In this document: in pieces, positions 1-8,723 of the stretch | Position numbering within the stretch: the first letter of the stretch is position 1 | Layout: each line of letters begins with the position of its first letter | Origin: Lasioglossum baleicum | Taxonomy: Eukaryota > Arthropoda > Insecta > Hymenoptera > Halictidae | Length of the DNA: 64,000 nucleotides | Direction of reading: 5' to 3' | NCBI RefSeq assembly: GCF_051020765.1 | Contig: NW_027469086.1 | Coordinates: forward strand, 1,302,001-1,366,000 | Program-made: the position numbers and the translations under genes | The notes under the pieces: model-generated | Seen by the model: the letters and a program-made list of their open reading frames with translations, nothing else | What the model was told of the DNA's origin: nothing | Databases searched by the model: none

Positions 1-274
1 GATCGGCTATCTCGTAGCGACCAGCAGACGGTTTGGTGACAGGTGAAGAACGCGAGAGGTCCGCGTGGTCGACCTCTGTGTTCGGAATCGGACGGCACGG
101 ACAACCGTATACCGATACGTAATCTGACGCGTCGCACTCGATATTCTCGGTCGTTCCGAGAAGTTCAGTCCAATCAGTCGAACTTAAGACGCGGTTTAAG
201 ATGGCTGTTTGATTTAATGCCCGTTTGAACTTGGCCAGTTGATACTTTCGGCCTGCACGACGTGTACGACGCAT
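1..274 (-). CDS. LTR-encoded protein, B type, N-terminal part (cut by window)
   Basis: ATG is at 274-272 on the minus strand. The first 91 codons match the complete copy at 8121-8723 and the rest lies beyond the window edge. The visible part has the basic N-terminus (MRRTRRAGRK), the conserved core with WTELLGTTE and CDASDYVSVYGCPC, and the beginning of the first hydrophobic-acidic motif. Function is not known; see the full copy. Confidence 0.75.
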   Translation of the reverse strand, partial: MRRTRRAGRKYQLAKFKRALNQTAILNRVLSSTDWTELLGTTENIECDASDYVSVYGCPCRPIPNTEVDHADLSRSSPVTKPSAGRYEIAD

Positions 275-1839
275 AAGGGATGGGTATGGAAGGAACTGTT
301 TCGGAAGAGTTAATACTCTGAAAATCCTTTTGTCGGATTTTGTCTAAGTCCCAAACGTGAAAGAAAAATTGGCCAGGGGTTCCCCGTAGGCGCTGGCCAG
401 AGGTAATTTACCTGACTCGAAAATGTCCACTCGTTAATCGGCACTACCCAGCAGAGCAGACGAACTGGCCTCCGAGCCGGGTCACCGTGCGACAACGAGG
501 GCACTATTAAAACAGTCACTTCACTTTAGACACTGATATGTTTCCTTTCACAAACTGTCACTTTAACTTCGATAATCTTTTGACTAAGTGTCACCTCGTT
601 GACGTATTGCCTCGGCGGAGCTGTAAGCTTCTCCCTTTGTGACCGAGGTTGAACACGTAAGCGAGAGCTCAATTATTTATTATTAATATTAAATGCGTTT
701 ATCTGATTTGGAAAAGTTATTATTTCCAAACGTCTACTCGTCAACCACTACTTCTCAGCGGAGCGGACGAACTGACCTCCAAGCCGAGTTCTGTATGATT
801 AACGAGGGCACGATTCGAATTTCGAAAAGAAACTGTCACTGGATTTAGTAGAATGATGTGGAAATTAACTTCACGTAGCACTGGTAAAATATAATATATA
901 TATTGAAATAAAGAACGTTGAGTACACTTGAGTATAAACTTGGTAGTATAATAATAAATGAATTAAACGTAATAATCGTATACGGAGTATGAGTTAGTAA
1001 GAGTTAGAATTGGAATTGATTTAGGAATTGAATTGGAATGGATTTGGAATAGAATTGTAGAACAAACGTCGATGAACGTCGAAGCGCGAATTAGAAGAGC
1101 GCAGATCGACACGTCTGCTCGCTTCGCTGGCTTGGGCCAGACTGACTGATGTCGTTGTGTGAGAATGGAGTGAGCGCAGACCGACACGTCCGCTCATTTC
1201 GCTGGCTAGCACCAGACTGATGCAAGAGGCAGCTCTGCGTAGCCTCCTTCGCTCGGAGTGGGGGTTGCTGACGCTGCAGTCCCTTTGTCCTCGCTCGTCG
1301 GAGTGGTGACGGGTGCAAGACTGCTGACGTTGCAGTCTCTTTGTCCTCGCTCTCGACAGAGTAGTGACGCGTGCAAGACTGCTGACGTTGCGATCTCTTT
1401 GTTCTCGAGGTGGCGTTTACTCGAGCGGAGTTGAGGATTTGAACAAGTTGTAAGTGTAGATGAGGGTTTGAACAAGTGTTAAGTGTAGATGAGGGTTTAA
1501 ACAAGTTATAAGTGTAGATGAGGGTTTGAACAAGTGTTAGGTCAGATTGAGAGTTTGGAGTGGTGGTTGGGTTTAGAACAATTGGGAGAGTCGAGATTTA
1601 AGTAGTGATGGGTATTAGAACAAGTTTAGGAAAAGTTGTGGGTGAAGTAGTGATGGGTTTAAGAGGTATTAGAATTAGAACAAGAGTTTGATAGCAATGG
1701 GTTTAAGAGATATTAGAATTAGAACAAGAGTTTGGTAGCGATGGGTTAAGAGGTTGTTATGTACTTAATATTTAGTCTTAACCTAGAATCGAGGTACGGT
1801 CCTCGATTCGACCAACGTCGGAGGTCGTCCGACGTAACA
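1..1839 (-). repeat. B1 3' LTR (partial)
   Basis: Position 1 corresponds to position 8450 of the B1 5' LTR and the two run colinear to 1839/10289 with a one-base indel near 1745. The element-sense start TGTTACG is the complement of cgtaaca ending at 1839. The LTR holds the N-terminal part of the LTR ORF (1-274), two direct repeats upstream of it, an AT-rich stretch around 670-960, repeated gacgttgcagtctctttgtc-type motifs (1270-1400) and a tandem gtgtagatgagggtttgaac repeat (1455-1540). Confidence 0.93.
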
Positions 1840-1847
1840 CCTCCCTC
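1840..1847 (-). other. B1 polypurine tract
   Basis: On the minus strand GAGGGAGG directly abuts the 3' LTR start. This is the expected place for the plus-strand DNA primer of an LTR element. Confidence 0.7.
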
Positions 1848-1912
1848 GCCGGAGAAGAGATTTCTCGGAGTGAAATCTCTCGGTCCGAGGTTGTGTTCGG
1901 TGAGCGCTCGCA

Positions 1913-2169
1913 TTACAATTTTTGGTCTTGAGACGCATCGTTAGTGAGCGATCCGCGCAGGGAGCTCAGTTCTCGGCGCACGTTGACTGTATTAACAGTA
2001 CGAAACACTGGATGCACTGAGATGTTGTCTGATTCTGCGCGAGGAGTTGGGGTAGGTTTCGCAATGTCCGACAGTCTATAATCGCAATGTTCATTATTTG
2101 ACTGTCTTTTATTGGGGTCTTGGGAGGGAATGGGCTCACTTATGTCATTTTCACTTTCACTTTTGTGAG
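1913..2169 (-). pseudogene. B1 env C-terminal cytoplasmic tail remnant
   Basis: This segment matches the last part of the B2 env gene (13644-13896), which encodes a tail with SENDISEP and SDNISVHPVFRT followed by RRELSSLRG. Homology to B2 stops at about 2164/2165, where the Cys-rich end of the chimeric ORF begins. The stalk and transmembrane segments that should precede the tail are missing here and have been replaced by integrase-derived sequence. Confidence 0.75.
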
Positions 2170-5100
2170 TTATTCCGTGTCCGTATCCTCGTCTGGGCTG
2201 TCGGAAACGTGGTCGGGGTCGTCATGTTGTATGGCCCATCTTGAAGCCAGTATCTGTCCGCATGGAATGCAGTTCAACACAGGTGTTTCCCTGCACATCT
2301 TCTCACCGCAGTTGTTGCAGTTATTCATTATACTGATCATCCTTTGATGCCTCCAACGTTCTGTGTGCTCGATGGTTGTTGTCAGGCTGCAATCATAGCA
2401 TAATTCCCTACCATCGCATGCGACCATGATTACGCCATTGTAGCAAGTTAAGTTGCGGTAGCGTGATGTGTAACGGTTCGCCTTCTGCGTGGCTGTACGT
2501 CTTTTGTGCACTGGTCCACACATCTTGTTGTTGTAGGAGGCTGAGACTGCGACGCGAGTTGGACGCTGTACTGGCGGGAAATGACGACATTCAGAAGAAA
2601 CTCCGAGTTGCTGGGCCCTTTGTCTGCTATCATATTTCTCGGGAAGAGTGGGGGTTATCTCGAATGGGTAAGTTTCTCTTCTAATCTTCGGCTTGACGAA
2701 TGCTACGGATGTGATAGCTACGTTTCGCTGACGCGCGTTTTGTGTCGGATTACTCGAGGCGCGCTTGAGTTTGTTTGCGTGTACGATTTTGTAATGGTTA
2801 CCTATTCTTATTTTTACGTTGTTTGCACCTATTAGTTCGCAAATTTCGTGTGGCCCTGTATATTGTTCGTCAAATTTGTTTTTACAAGGTTCCTTTAATA
2901 GGAATACTTGTTCTCCTACCTTGAACTGGACGGGGTTGATTCTTCTATCGTAATAAGTCTTAGACTTTTCCTTCGCGGAAATTAGGTTGTCGCGCGCGCG
3001 GGCTTGTGTTTCGCTAATTTTCCTGTGGAGGTCAAAGAGATAGTGGGAGTAGGATTCGTTTTCCAGTTCGTAAGGATAGGAGTCGGCGGAAGGAACGCGT
3101 GCTAGTGAACCGAAAACCAATTCGTGTGGAGTGAAATTCGTTCCTTCATGGACGCTCGTGTTATAGCTGAACATGGCTAGGTTGATCCATTTGTCCCAAT
3201 TGGTTTTATGAACATATTGTTTTAGATATTCTGTTAGTGATGGAGTGAGTCGGTACCATGTTCCATGTATTCTGTAATATGGAGATAGTAACTCGCTGCA
3301 CGGCTTCTCTGTACCGGTGTTTGAAATAATGTGGTCCTTTGGTTTCAGGAATCTTGAAGAATTCTTGTACGTGACGGGCAGTTCGTCATAACAGCGTTCC
3401 GTTTTCCGGATCTGGACTGTCACTGGGATACATTTGATAATATGGACCACTTCACCTGCTGGGACTGCAATAAATCCAGCGTCTTTCATGATGGCGGTTG
3501 CCACTTCTTCAGGGGCTGTGTGCAGCTGAGTGAGTGCGTTCTGGAGAATTTGTCGTTCTAGTTCGCACTTTTGACGAATGACGTCCTTATATAGTTGAGA
3601 AAATTGTGTACGGAGATGTTTCTCTACGTAGACGAATTTGCTGTTGACATAGGTGAATATGTCGAGATTGTTGACGAGGGTGGGTGACTTCTCCTTGAAT
3701 TTCCCTGACTTCCCCGTTTCTAGTATGAACAGTTTTGGATGTTCTGTACGGATTATGATAAATCCGCAGACTGAAGATCGTCCTGTCTCGGTTAGTGCAA
3801 ATGTTGTATCCTGAGAGGCAACTGTATACAAGGTTGGCGAGGATTTTAACTGTGGGGATAGCTTGGTCGCTAGCCCTTCGTATAGAACATCGTAGTTGTT
3901 GAATCTGCATGAATCTGTTGGTGCGGGTTCCCAGAATGTGTATCCGTCCTGTGAATCGAGGCAGTTGCCTTTCTGAAGAGGACAGGTTTGTCCGGATTGT
4001 AAATGAATTTGTGCTGTGGATAGCTTTATCGGTGCAATGTAGTCCCGTATCGTGATGCGTATTATGGCTTGCACCACGACGTCCGTCCAGGTTCCAAAAG
4101 GATCGTTGTAGGTTGTGCCTGAGCAGCTTCCGTCATTCTTGATTTCTCCTGCCATTGTGAGGCTACGAGAGGTTGTGGAATTTGGCTGGACTCCTGTGAT
4201 CTGTGCCGCTGGCGTAATATACAGAGTTCCAGTAGTGTGTAGATTAGAGCATGTTTCACTGGTGGTGGTTAGGAGATACTCTTGTCTACCATTGGCGACG
4301 ACGGAATTATGCGAATGCATGCCACAGTAGTAGATCGTTCTGTCTATTTCAATGTGGCATTGGAGGACTCGGGCTTGCGAAAACTCGGCTAGCTGCAGAA
4401 GTTGAATTCGCTCTAAACTCTCGATCGGTGTGACATCTTCGGGTTCGCAATTCAGGTTATCGATGGTAGAGTACGTAGTGACGTTGAGTGTCGGTCCACC
4501 GCAATCATATCCAATGAGGGTATAAACTTGCGTGGTAATGGTGCATAGGATGGCAACTTGTAACGGATACATGTTTGTGGTTGCGAAATTGTCTGAAGAC
4601 TGGAGCTCCTCTGGAATGATCCTATCTTCCGAGGGGCTGAGTCGTGATGCGACAAGCTTATCTTCCGGCTGTAGAAGGAGATTTTGTCGACGCTGGGTTT
4701 CGGATTTCGCTCGTTTGTCGGTGTTGACCGGACGCGTGATTAACGCGGATTCTAATTTCGCGTCAGCGGAGGACTGTAATGAAATCTCCTGGGAGGGTTT
4801 CTTATCGCAAGTCGCAGGAGATGCTACAATCATTGTTCGCGGGTTATCGCAGAGGTATAGTATAATACGAAATTTGTTTCTCCTTTTTGCTGACGCGTAT
4901 TTTACAGACGTATAATTCCTAGATGGATGAAACTCGCTTTGCGGTGCACGGATACTTGACCGTTTAGATTGGAAGAGATCATGTTCCGGCGAAAAATCAG
5001 AGGTAGGTTTTTGAAATGAAATATAGACTCTCTTTGACTCTGATTTAGAAATTATCGCGGGATGATCTTTTATGATCGACTCGTATACTCGGTCTATACG

Positions 5101-6219
5101 AGGTAGAGTTTTATGCTTTACTTTATGTAGACGTTCTGTCGTCTTTAGAGAATCAAAGGCGGGGACATTTCCTTTCAACCTAGACTCGGAATAGAAACAA
5201 TCGGACTTGATACCGGAGCTTGTAGAATAAACCTTCATAGGTTTGAATTCGTGGGAGTCTTCTTTGGACTCTGGATTAAAATTGTCGGGATGGTTACCGA
5301 ATACGTCGGGATGGTTACCGGAATTGAAAAGGTCGGGATGGTTACCGAATGCGTCGGGATGGTTACCGGAATTAGAAAGGTCGGGATGGTTACCGAATAC
5401 GTCGGGATGGTTACCGGAATTAGAAAGGTCGGGATGGTTACCGAATGCGTCGGGATAGTACCCGGAATTAGTTGAATAACGCTCGATCTCTTCCACCTCT
5501 AACACGGGTAATCGGAATGAGATCGGACGCGGAGATGTGTTGAAACATCTGAGGCTCGCTTTGCCTCCGCGATTAGTGACTACACAGTCACCGAGGAATA
5601 CATCCGGCGCTACGCTGACGCGGCGGATATATCCCTGTTTCGGGCCCTGTACGCTGACTGCAATGCAGGCGGCTGTTCGGGGCTCAACGGCAAACTCATT
5701 AGAGTCTGCTGCAGTCCTTGATTCGGACTGTTGATTTTGATTTTTGCGCTTATCGACCGGTTCCTCTACGATATTATTCGATGTGATACGAATCTCTCCC
5801 GGTTGCACCCGACGTTTTGAGAGAGGGAATGTTTCTTCCTCTGTCCTTGCGGCGTGCTTTTCAAGAGAGACCTCCGTTTTCGGAGAAGGCATTGAAATAA
5901 CCCTCGTCATTGAACTATCGCGGGGCTCAGTCGGCAGTGCGCGTGAATTAGAGAACGGAATAGAAATGTTTCCGATTAAAACAAATTGCCTTGCAAAGGA
6001 AATCTCAGCTCCTCCTATAAAGAAGGGCGAGCCGAGAATTCCGTTAACACTGACTGGAAAATCGTCCCCGAGCACGTGGAATTTGACAGGGATTGTCCCT
6101 TGAATGAATATAACGACTTCGCCGAGTGTTACTATGGAACCCTCGGTTATTCCATGAACTTCGATCGTGCTCGTGGGATCAATGATTATCCCAGGTTTTA
6201 AACTAGACGCGCGTATCAA
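2170..6219 (-). CDS. B1 chimeric polyprotein: protease - repeats - spacer - env ectodomain - integrase C-terminus - Cys-rich domain
   Basis: The open frame continues upstream of the first Met (6219) through LLDTGSE into the gag 3' end, in the -1 frame relative to gag, so expression by -1 frameshifting is likely. Order: aspartic protease (LGSPFF near residue 58), a conserved post-protease segment (VAPDVFLGDC), SGNHPD-type repeats (about 5280-5470), a spacer rich in Ser/Lys (about 4580-5270), then an env-like module whose own Met is at 4572 followed by a hydrophobic leader and YDCGG. At about 3230 the env frame passes directly into integrase (YLKQYVHK), the GPY-type segment (TGPHEI), and a Cys-rich domain with an acidic end (DTDTE). 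RT, RNase H and the integrase catalytic core are missing. The env part lacks its stalk and transmembrane anchor. This looks like a template-switch product rather than a functional env. Confidence 0.85.
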   Translation of the reverse strand: MIRASSLKPGIIIDPTSTIEVHGITEGSIVTLGEVVIFIQGTIPVKFHVLGDDFPVSVNGILGSPFFIGGAEISFARQFVLIGNISIPFSNSRALPTEPRDSSMTRVISMPSPKTEVSLEKHAARTEEETFPLSKRRVQPGEIRITSNNIVEEPVDKRKNQNQQSESRTAADSNEFAVEPRTAACIAVSVQGPKQGYIRRVSVAPDVFLGDCVVTNRGGKASLRCFNTSPRPISFRLPVLEVEEIERYSTNSGYYPDAFGNHPDLSNSGNHPDVFGNHPDLSNSGNHPDAFGNHPDLFNSGNHPDVFGNHPDNFNPESKEDSHEFKPMKVYSTSSGIKSDCFYSESRLKGNVPAFDSLKTTERLHKVKHKTLPRIDRVYESIIKDHPAIISKSESKRVYISFQKPTSDFSPEHDLFQSKRSSIRAPQSEFHPSRNYTSVKYASAKRRNKFRIILYLCDNPRTMIVASPATCDKKPSQEISLQSSADAKLESALITRPVNTDKRAKSETQRRQNLLLQPEDKLVASRLSPSEDRIIPEELQSSDNFATTNMYPLQVAILCTITTQVYTLIGYDCGGPTLNVTTYSTIDNLNCEPEDVTPIESLERIQLLQLAEFSQARVLQCHIEIDRTIYYCGMHSHNSVVANGRQEYLLTTTSETCSNLHTTGTLYITPAAQITGVQPNSTTSRSLTMAGEIKNDGSCSGTTYNDPFGTWTDVVVQAIIRITIRDYIAPIKLSTAQIHLQSGQTCPLQKGNCLDSQDGYTFWEPAPTDSCRFNNYDVLYEGLATKLSPQLKSSPTLYTVASQDTTFALTETGRSSVCGFIIIRTEHPKLFILETGKSGKFKEKSPTLVNNLDIFTYVNSKFVYVEKHLRTQFSQLYKDVIRQKCELERQILQNALTQLHTAPEEVATAIMKDAGFIAVPAGEVVHIIKCIPVTVQIRKTERCYDELPVTYKNSSRFLKPKDHIISNTGTEKPCSELLSPYYRIHGTWYRLTPSLTEYLKQYVHKTNWDKWINLAMFSYNTSVHEGTNFTPHELVFGSLARVPSADSYPYELENESYSHYLFDLHRKISETQARARDNLISAKEKSKTYYDRRINPVQFKVGEQVFLLKEPCKNKFDEQYTGPHEICELIGANNVKIRIGNHYKIVHANKLKRASSNPTQNARQRNVAITSVAFVKPKIRRETYPFEITPTLPEKYDSRQRAQQLGVSSECRHFPPVQRPTRVAVSASYNNKMCGPVHKRRTATQKANRYTSRYRNLTCYNGVIMVACDGRELCYDCSLTTTIEHTERWRHQRMISIMNNCNNCGEKMCRETPVLNCIPCGQILASRWAIQHDDPDHVSDSPDEDTDTE
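5275..5475 (-). repeat. B1 in-frame minisatellite (SGNHPD repeats)
   Basis: Alternating units read on the minus strand as NSGNHPDVFGNHPDL and NSGNHPDAFGNHPDL, about 48 bp each and roughly four units. The DNA has the core ggttacc flanked by tcggg and gaa. The reading frame of the chimeric ORF is kept throughout. Confidence 0.85.
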
Positions 6220-6305
6220 ATTGACTTCCGAGCCCGTGTCTAATAAGAATTCACTTTTCTCGCGAAGCTGAGGGGCGGAGATTTGTACGCGCGGGATCGG
6301 CGAGT

Positions 6306-7727
6306 CTACTGCGAGGTTAACTGCAGAGACGAATCGTCGATCTGGTCTTCGGGGAGCTCGTTCGTTCGAACGGCGGTCTGCGTGAATGTTTGGTTGCGCT
6401 TTGTTGGGGCGGCCTCCCGCTGTTGATTCGTTCCTGTCGGGAGGCCTGACTCGTTTCCCGAGCGCAGGTTATTGTTATAGGCTCTTTTTCGACATTCGTG
6501 AATGTCATGCCCGGGAGTTTTGCAATAGTTGCAAAACTTGCGGGGCTCTCCCGAACGTCTGTCGCGATTTGAATTCGGGTCCCGGTTTTCGCGCTGCGGG
6601 TTTTGTTCGCGAGGGGTTTCGGATCGCCACTGCGGAGTTGGAGAACGATAAGAGTTGCGGTTCGAGTTTCTCCACGAGTCTCGACGTTGGTCGGACCCGT
6701 TATCGCGACGCTCATCCGGTCTGTTGTCGCGACGTTCAGGGATGCGTTCGCGAGAATTGAAATTGTCAGAAGAGCGTGGGCGATAGGAGCTTCTGTTATC
6801 TGAGAAGCTTACCTTGCGGGAATCGTCACGATTAGATTCGCGACGACGGTTTTGATACAGCTCATATTGCTTATATGCAGAGATGGCTGCTTCGAAGATC
6901 TCTGCCGAATTCTGAGAACGGCAATGCAAAACTTCGCTGCGAAGTTGTGGGAGTAGACCGCGAAGGAAGCACTCGACTGTGAAACGATCGATTTCTCTGT
7001 AGTCGTAATGTCCTTCGGTAGAATCGCTGATGGCGGTTCGTAAATCTTTGACTCGATTTATGAAGTCAAGAATATGCTCATTGTTGCCCTGGGCTACGCT
7101 TGCCAATTCGCCACGGTACTGGTCCACGAATTTGTAGGGTCCCAGTACTGTTCGTAGCTTATCGCAAAGTTGTGAGATCGTACGTATGTTTTCGCCTTCA
7201 ATGGCAGCGTACGCACGATCGGAAAGTTTATTGCAGATTAGTTTAGTAAGGGCACGTTCTATGGATTCGGGGATAGAATCACGCGCGCGTTTGCAGGCGC
7301 GGATGAATTTTAGGACGGGAATCGATGTTCCGTCGAATTTGGGTACGAGTTCTGCGGCTTGTTTCAACGCGAAATTTCCTGTTGGCTCATATTGCGGGGT
7401 TTCGCGTGGCTCTGATAATGAAGGTTCTCGCGTGTTAGAGACGTTACTGGGGCCTGGTGTAGGCGCTTGGTGACGTAAGTTTTGGTTCAAGGCTTGAATA
7501 TTGTGGAGCTCTTTGCGTATTTCATCGAGCATGTTATTTTGATTCTGTGCGTCTTCTTCATATTTAAGACGCAATTTAGCAATGAATTCGGTTTGCTCTT
7601 TTAAATATTCCTCTTTACGGGCGAGATCTTGCGCGTAAAGAAGTAGCTCTTCCTCGGTTGGCGGAGGAAGGTCTTGATTAGGATCCGCTCGGGGATCCGT
7701 TTGGGATCGTGTGATTGGGCGAGACAT
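6306..7727 (-). CDS. gag: B1 Gag polyprotein (473 aa)
   Basis: Gag would form the particle and package the element RNA. The N-terminal third (about residues 25-80) is rich in Leu/Glu/Lys heptads and looks coiled-coil. A retrotransposon Gag core follows (AELVPKFDGTS near residue 130, then a helical region ending near 290), then an Arg/Asp/Ser/Asn-rich basic linker, and one CCHC knuckle C-x2-C-x4-H-x4-C (CNYCKTPGHDIHEC near residue 396). The start ATG is 107 nt from the PBS. The ORF is intact. It is clearly homologous to the A (452 aa) and C (435 aa) Gags. Confidence 0.92.
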   Translation of the reverse strand: MSRPITRSQTDPRADPNQDLPPPTEEELLLYAQDLARKEEYLKEQTEFIAKLRLKYEEDAQNQNNMLDEIRKELHNIQALNQNLRHQAPTPGPSNVSNTREPSLSEPRETPQYEPTGNFALKQAAELVPKFDGTSIPVLKFIRACKRARDSIPESIERALTKLICNKLSDRAYAAIEGENIRTISQLCDKLRTVLGPYKFVDQYRGELASVAQGNNEHILDFINRVKDLRTAISDSTEGHYDYREIDRFTVECFLRGLLPQLRSEVLHCRSQNSAEIFEAAISAYKQYELYQNRRRESNRDDSRKVSFSDNRSSYRPRSSDNFNSRERIPERRDNRPDERRDNGSDQRRDSWRNSNRNSYRSPTPQWRSETPREQNPQRENRDPNSNRDRRSGEPRKFCNYCKTPGHDIHECRKRAYNNNLRSGNESGLPTGTNQQREAAPTKRNQTFTQTAVRTNELPEDQIDDSSLQLTSQ

Positions 7728-7833
7728 TTTGCGATATTAGTGTGAATTCTTACTCGACACACGATATAGAGAACAAATGTCAGACGTACGAAAACAATTT
7801 GTTAATGGTTCAACTACCGGCGACCGTTTTCGT

Positions 7834-7851
7834 GTCCTACCGACTGCGCCA
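7834..7851 (-). other. B1 primer binding site (tRNA-Ser type)
   Basis: The minus strand reads TGGCGCAGTCGGTAGGAC, five bases inside the 5' LTR end. The first 17 bases are complementary to the 3' end of insect tRNA-Ser (CCTACCGACTGCG plus CCA) as I know it. Confidence 0.85.
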
Positions 7852-8098
7852 AATTTTGTTACGTCACGCCCCACGTCCTAGGCAAAGAAGATGACCCCAG
7901 GAGGCGGCACGTGGAATTGAAGAGGAAACGGTCTTTTACGCCAAGACAGCCAGACGGGCAGTCATATGCGCTAGGACACCGATAGTCATTTGAGACCGAC
8001 ACCCGCTAGCAGTCAACGCGGATGGCGATACTTCTACGCTGACGCAACGAACGCGGTGAGTTGACATGGAACAAAAGGGGTTACAAAAGATACGAATT

Positions 8099-8104
8099 CT
8101 CACC
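8099..8104 (-). promoter_or_regulatory. Putative 5' splice site after the B LTR ORF
   Basis: The minus strand reads CCG|GTGAGA, 17 nt after the LTR ORF stop codon. A donor-like site lies at nearly the same distance (19 nt) from the ORF in A LTRs although the flanking sequence differs. Use as a splice donor is inferred. Confidence 0.45.
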
Positions 8105-8120
8105 GGTTAGTTGTTGTATC

Positions 8121-8723
8121 TTAGTAGTACTGTTGAAGGAGCTGAGCTCGTCGGTCAGCATGGGTCTGGTATAACGGGTCGTCCAGACAGATCTCATCGA
8201 GATGAGGAAGGTTTGGCAGCTGTCTCGCTGGGGTACGCACGACAATGCGTCTGTTGGACGGTAGGTACTCGTCCTTGATGATCCTACAGCGAACGTGCGG
8301 CAAGATTATGGTGCTCCTGCTGTCATCGTCATCAGAGCTGGTGACGAGATCAATGACCTCGTAACGAACGGCAGGCGGGTTGTTGTTGTCACTGGACAGG
8401 TTTATGGTATTCCTGACGTCGTCGTCGTCGTCGTCAGAGATGTCAACGAGATCGGCTATCTCGTAGCGACCAGCAGACGGTTTGGTGACAGGTGAAGAAC
8501 GCGAGAGGTCCGCGTGGTCGACCTCTGTGTTCGGAATCGGACGGCACGGACAACCGTATACCGATACGTAATCTGACGCGTCGCACTCGATATTCTCGGT
8601 CGTTCCGAGAAGTTCAGTCCAATCAGTCGAACTTAAGACGCGGTTTAAGATGGCTGTTTGATTTAATGCCCGTTTGAACTTGGCCAGTTGATACTTTCGG
8701 CCTGCACGACGTGTACGACGCAT
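8121..8723 (-). CDS. LTR-encoded protein, B type (200 aa), complete
   Basis: The ORF lies inside the LTR in the same sense as gag. I do not recognise a family. Residues 1-22 are strongly basic (MRRTRRAGRKYQLAKFKRAL), possibly a nuclear or RNA-binding signal. Residues 35-60 form the most conserved core, with WTELLGTTE and CDASDYVSVYGCPC, shared almost unchanged with the A-type protein. Two hydrophobic-acidic stretches follow: IADLVDIS plus a run of Asp (89-102) and VIDLVTSSDDDD (123-134), which fit the SUMO-interacting motif pattern. The C-terminus (PNLPHLDEICLDDPLY, ending LLQQYY) is conserved too. About 55% of the protein is identical to the A type by eye. A SUMO-related nuclear role is a hypothesis only. 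Confidence 0.75.
   Translation of the reverse strand: MRRTRRAGRKYQLAKFKRALNQTAILNRVLSSTDWTELLGTTENIECDASDYVSVYGCPCRPIPNTEVDHADLSRSSPVTKPSAGRYEIADLVDISDDDDDDVRNTINLSSDNNNPPAVRYEVIDLVTSSDDDDSRSTIILPHVRCRIIKDEYLPSNRRIVVRTPARQLPNLPHLDEICLDDPLYQTHADRRAQLLQQYY

Noticed and set aside
5251..5475. + strand ORFs with repeated GMVTE or SGWLP units at 5243-5475, 46771-47109, 53951-54289 and 61130-61468
   Set aside because: They are opposite-strand readings of the SGNHPD minisatellite inside the minus-strand protease/env ORFs.
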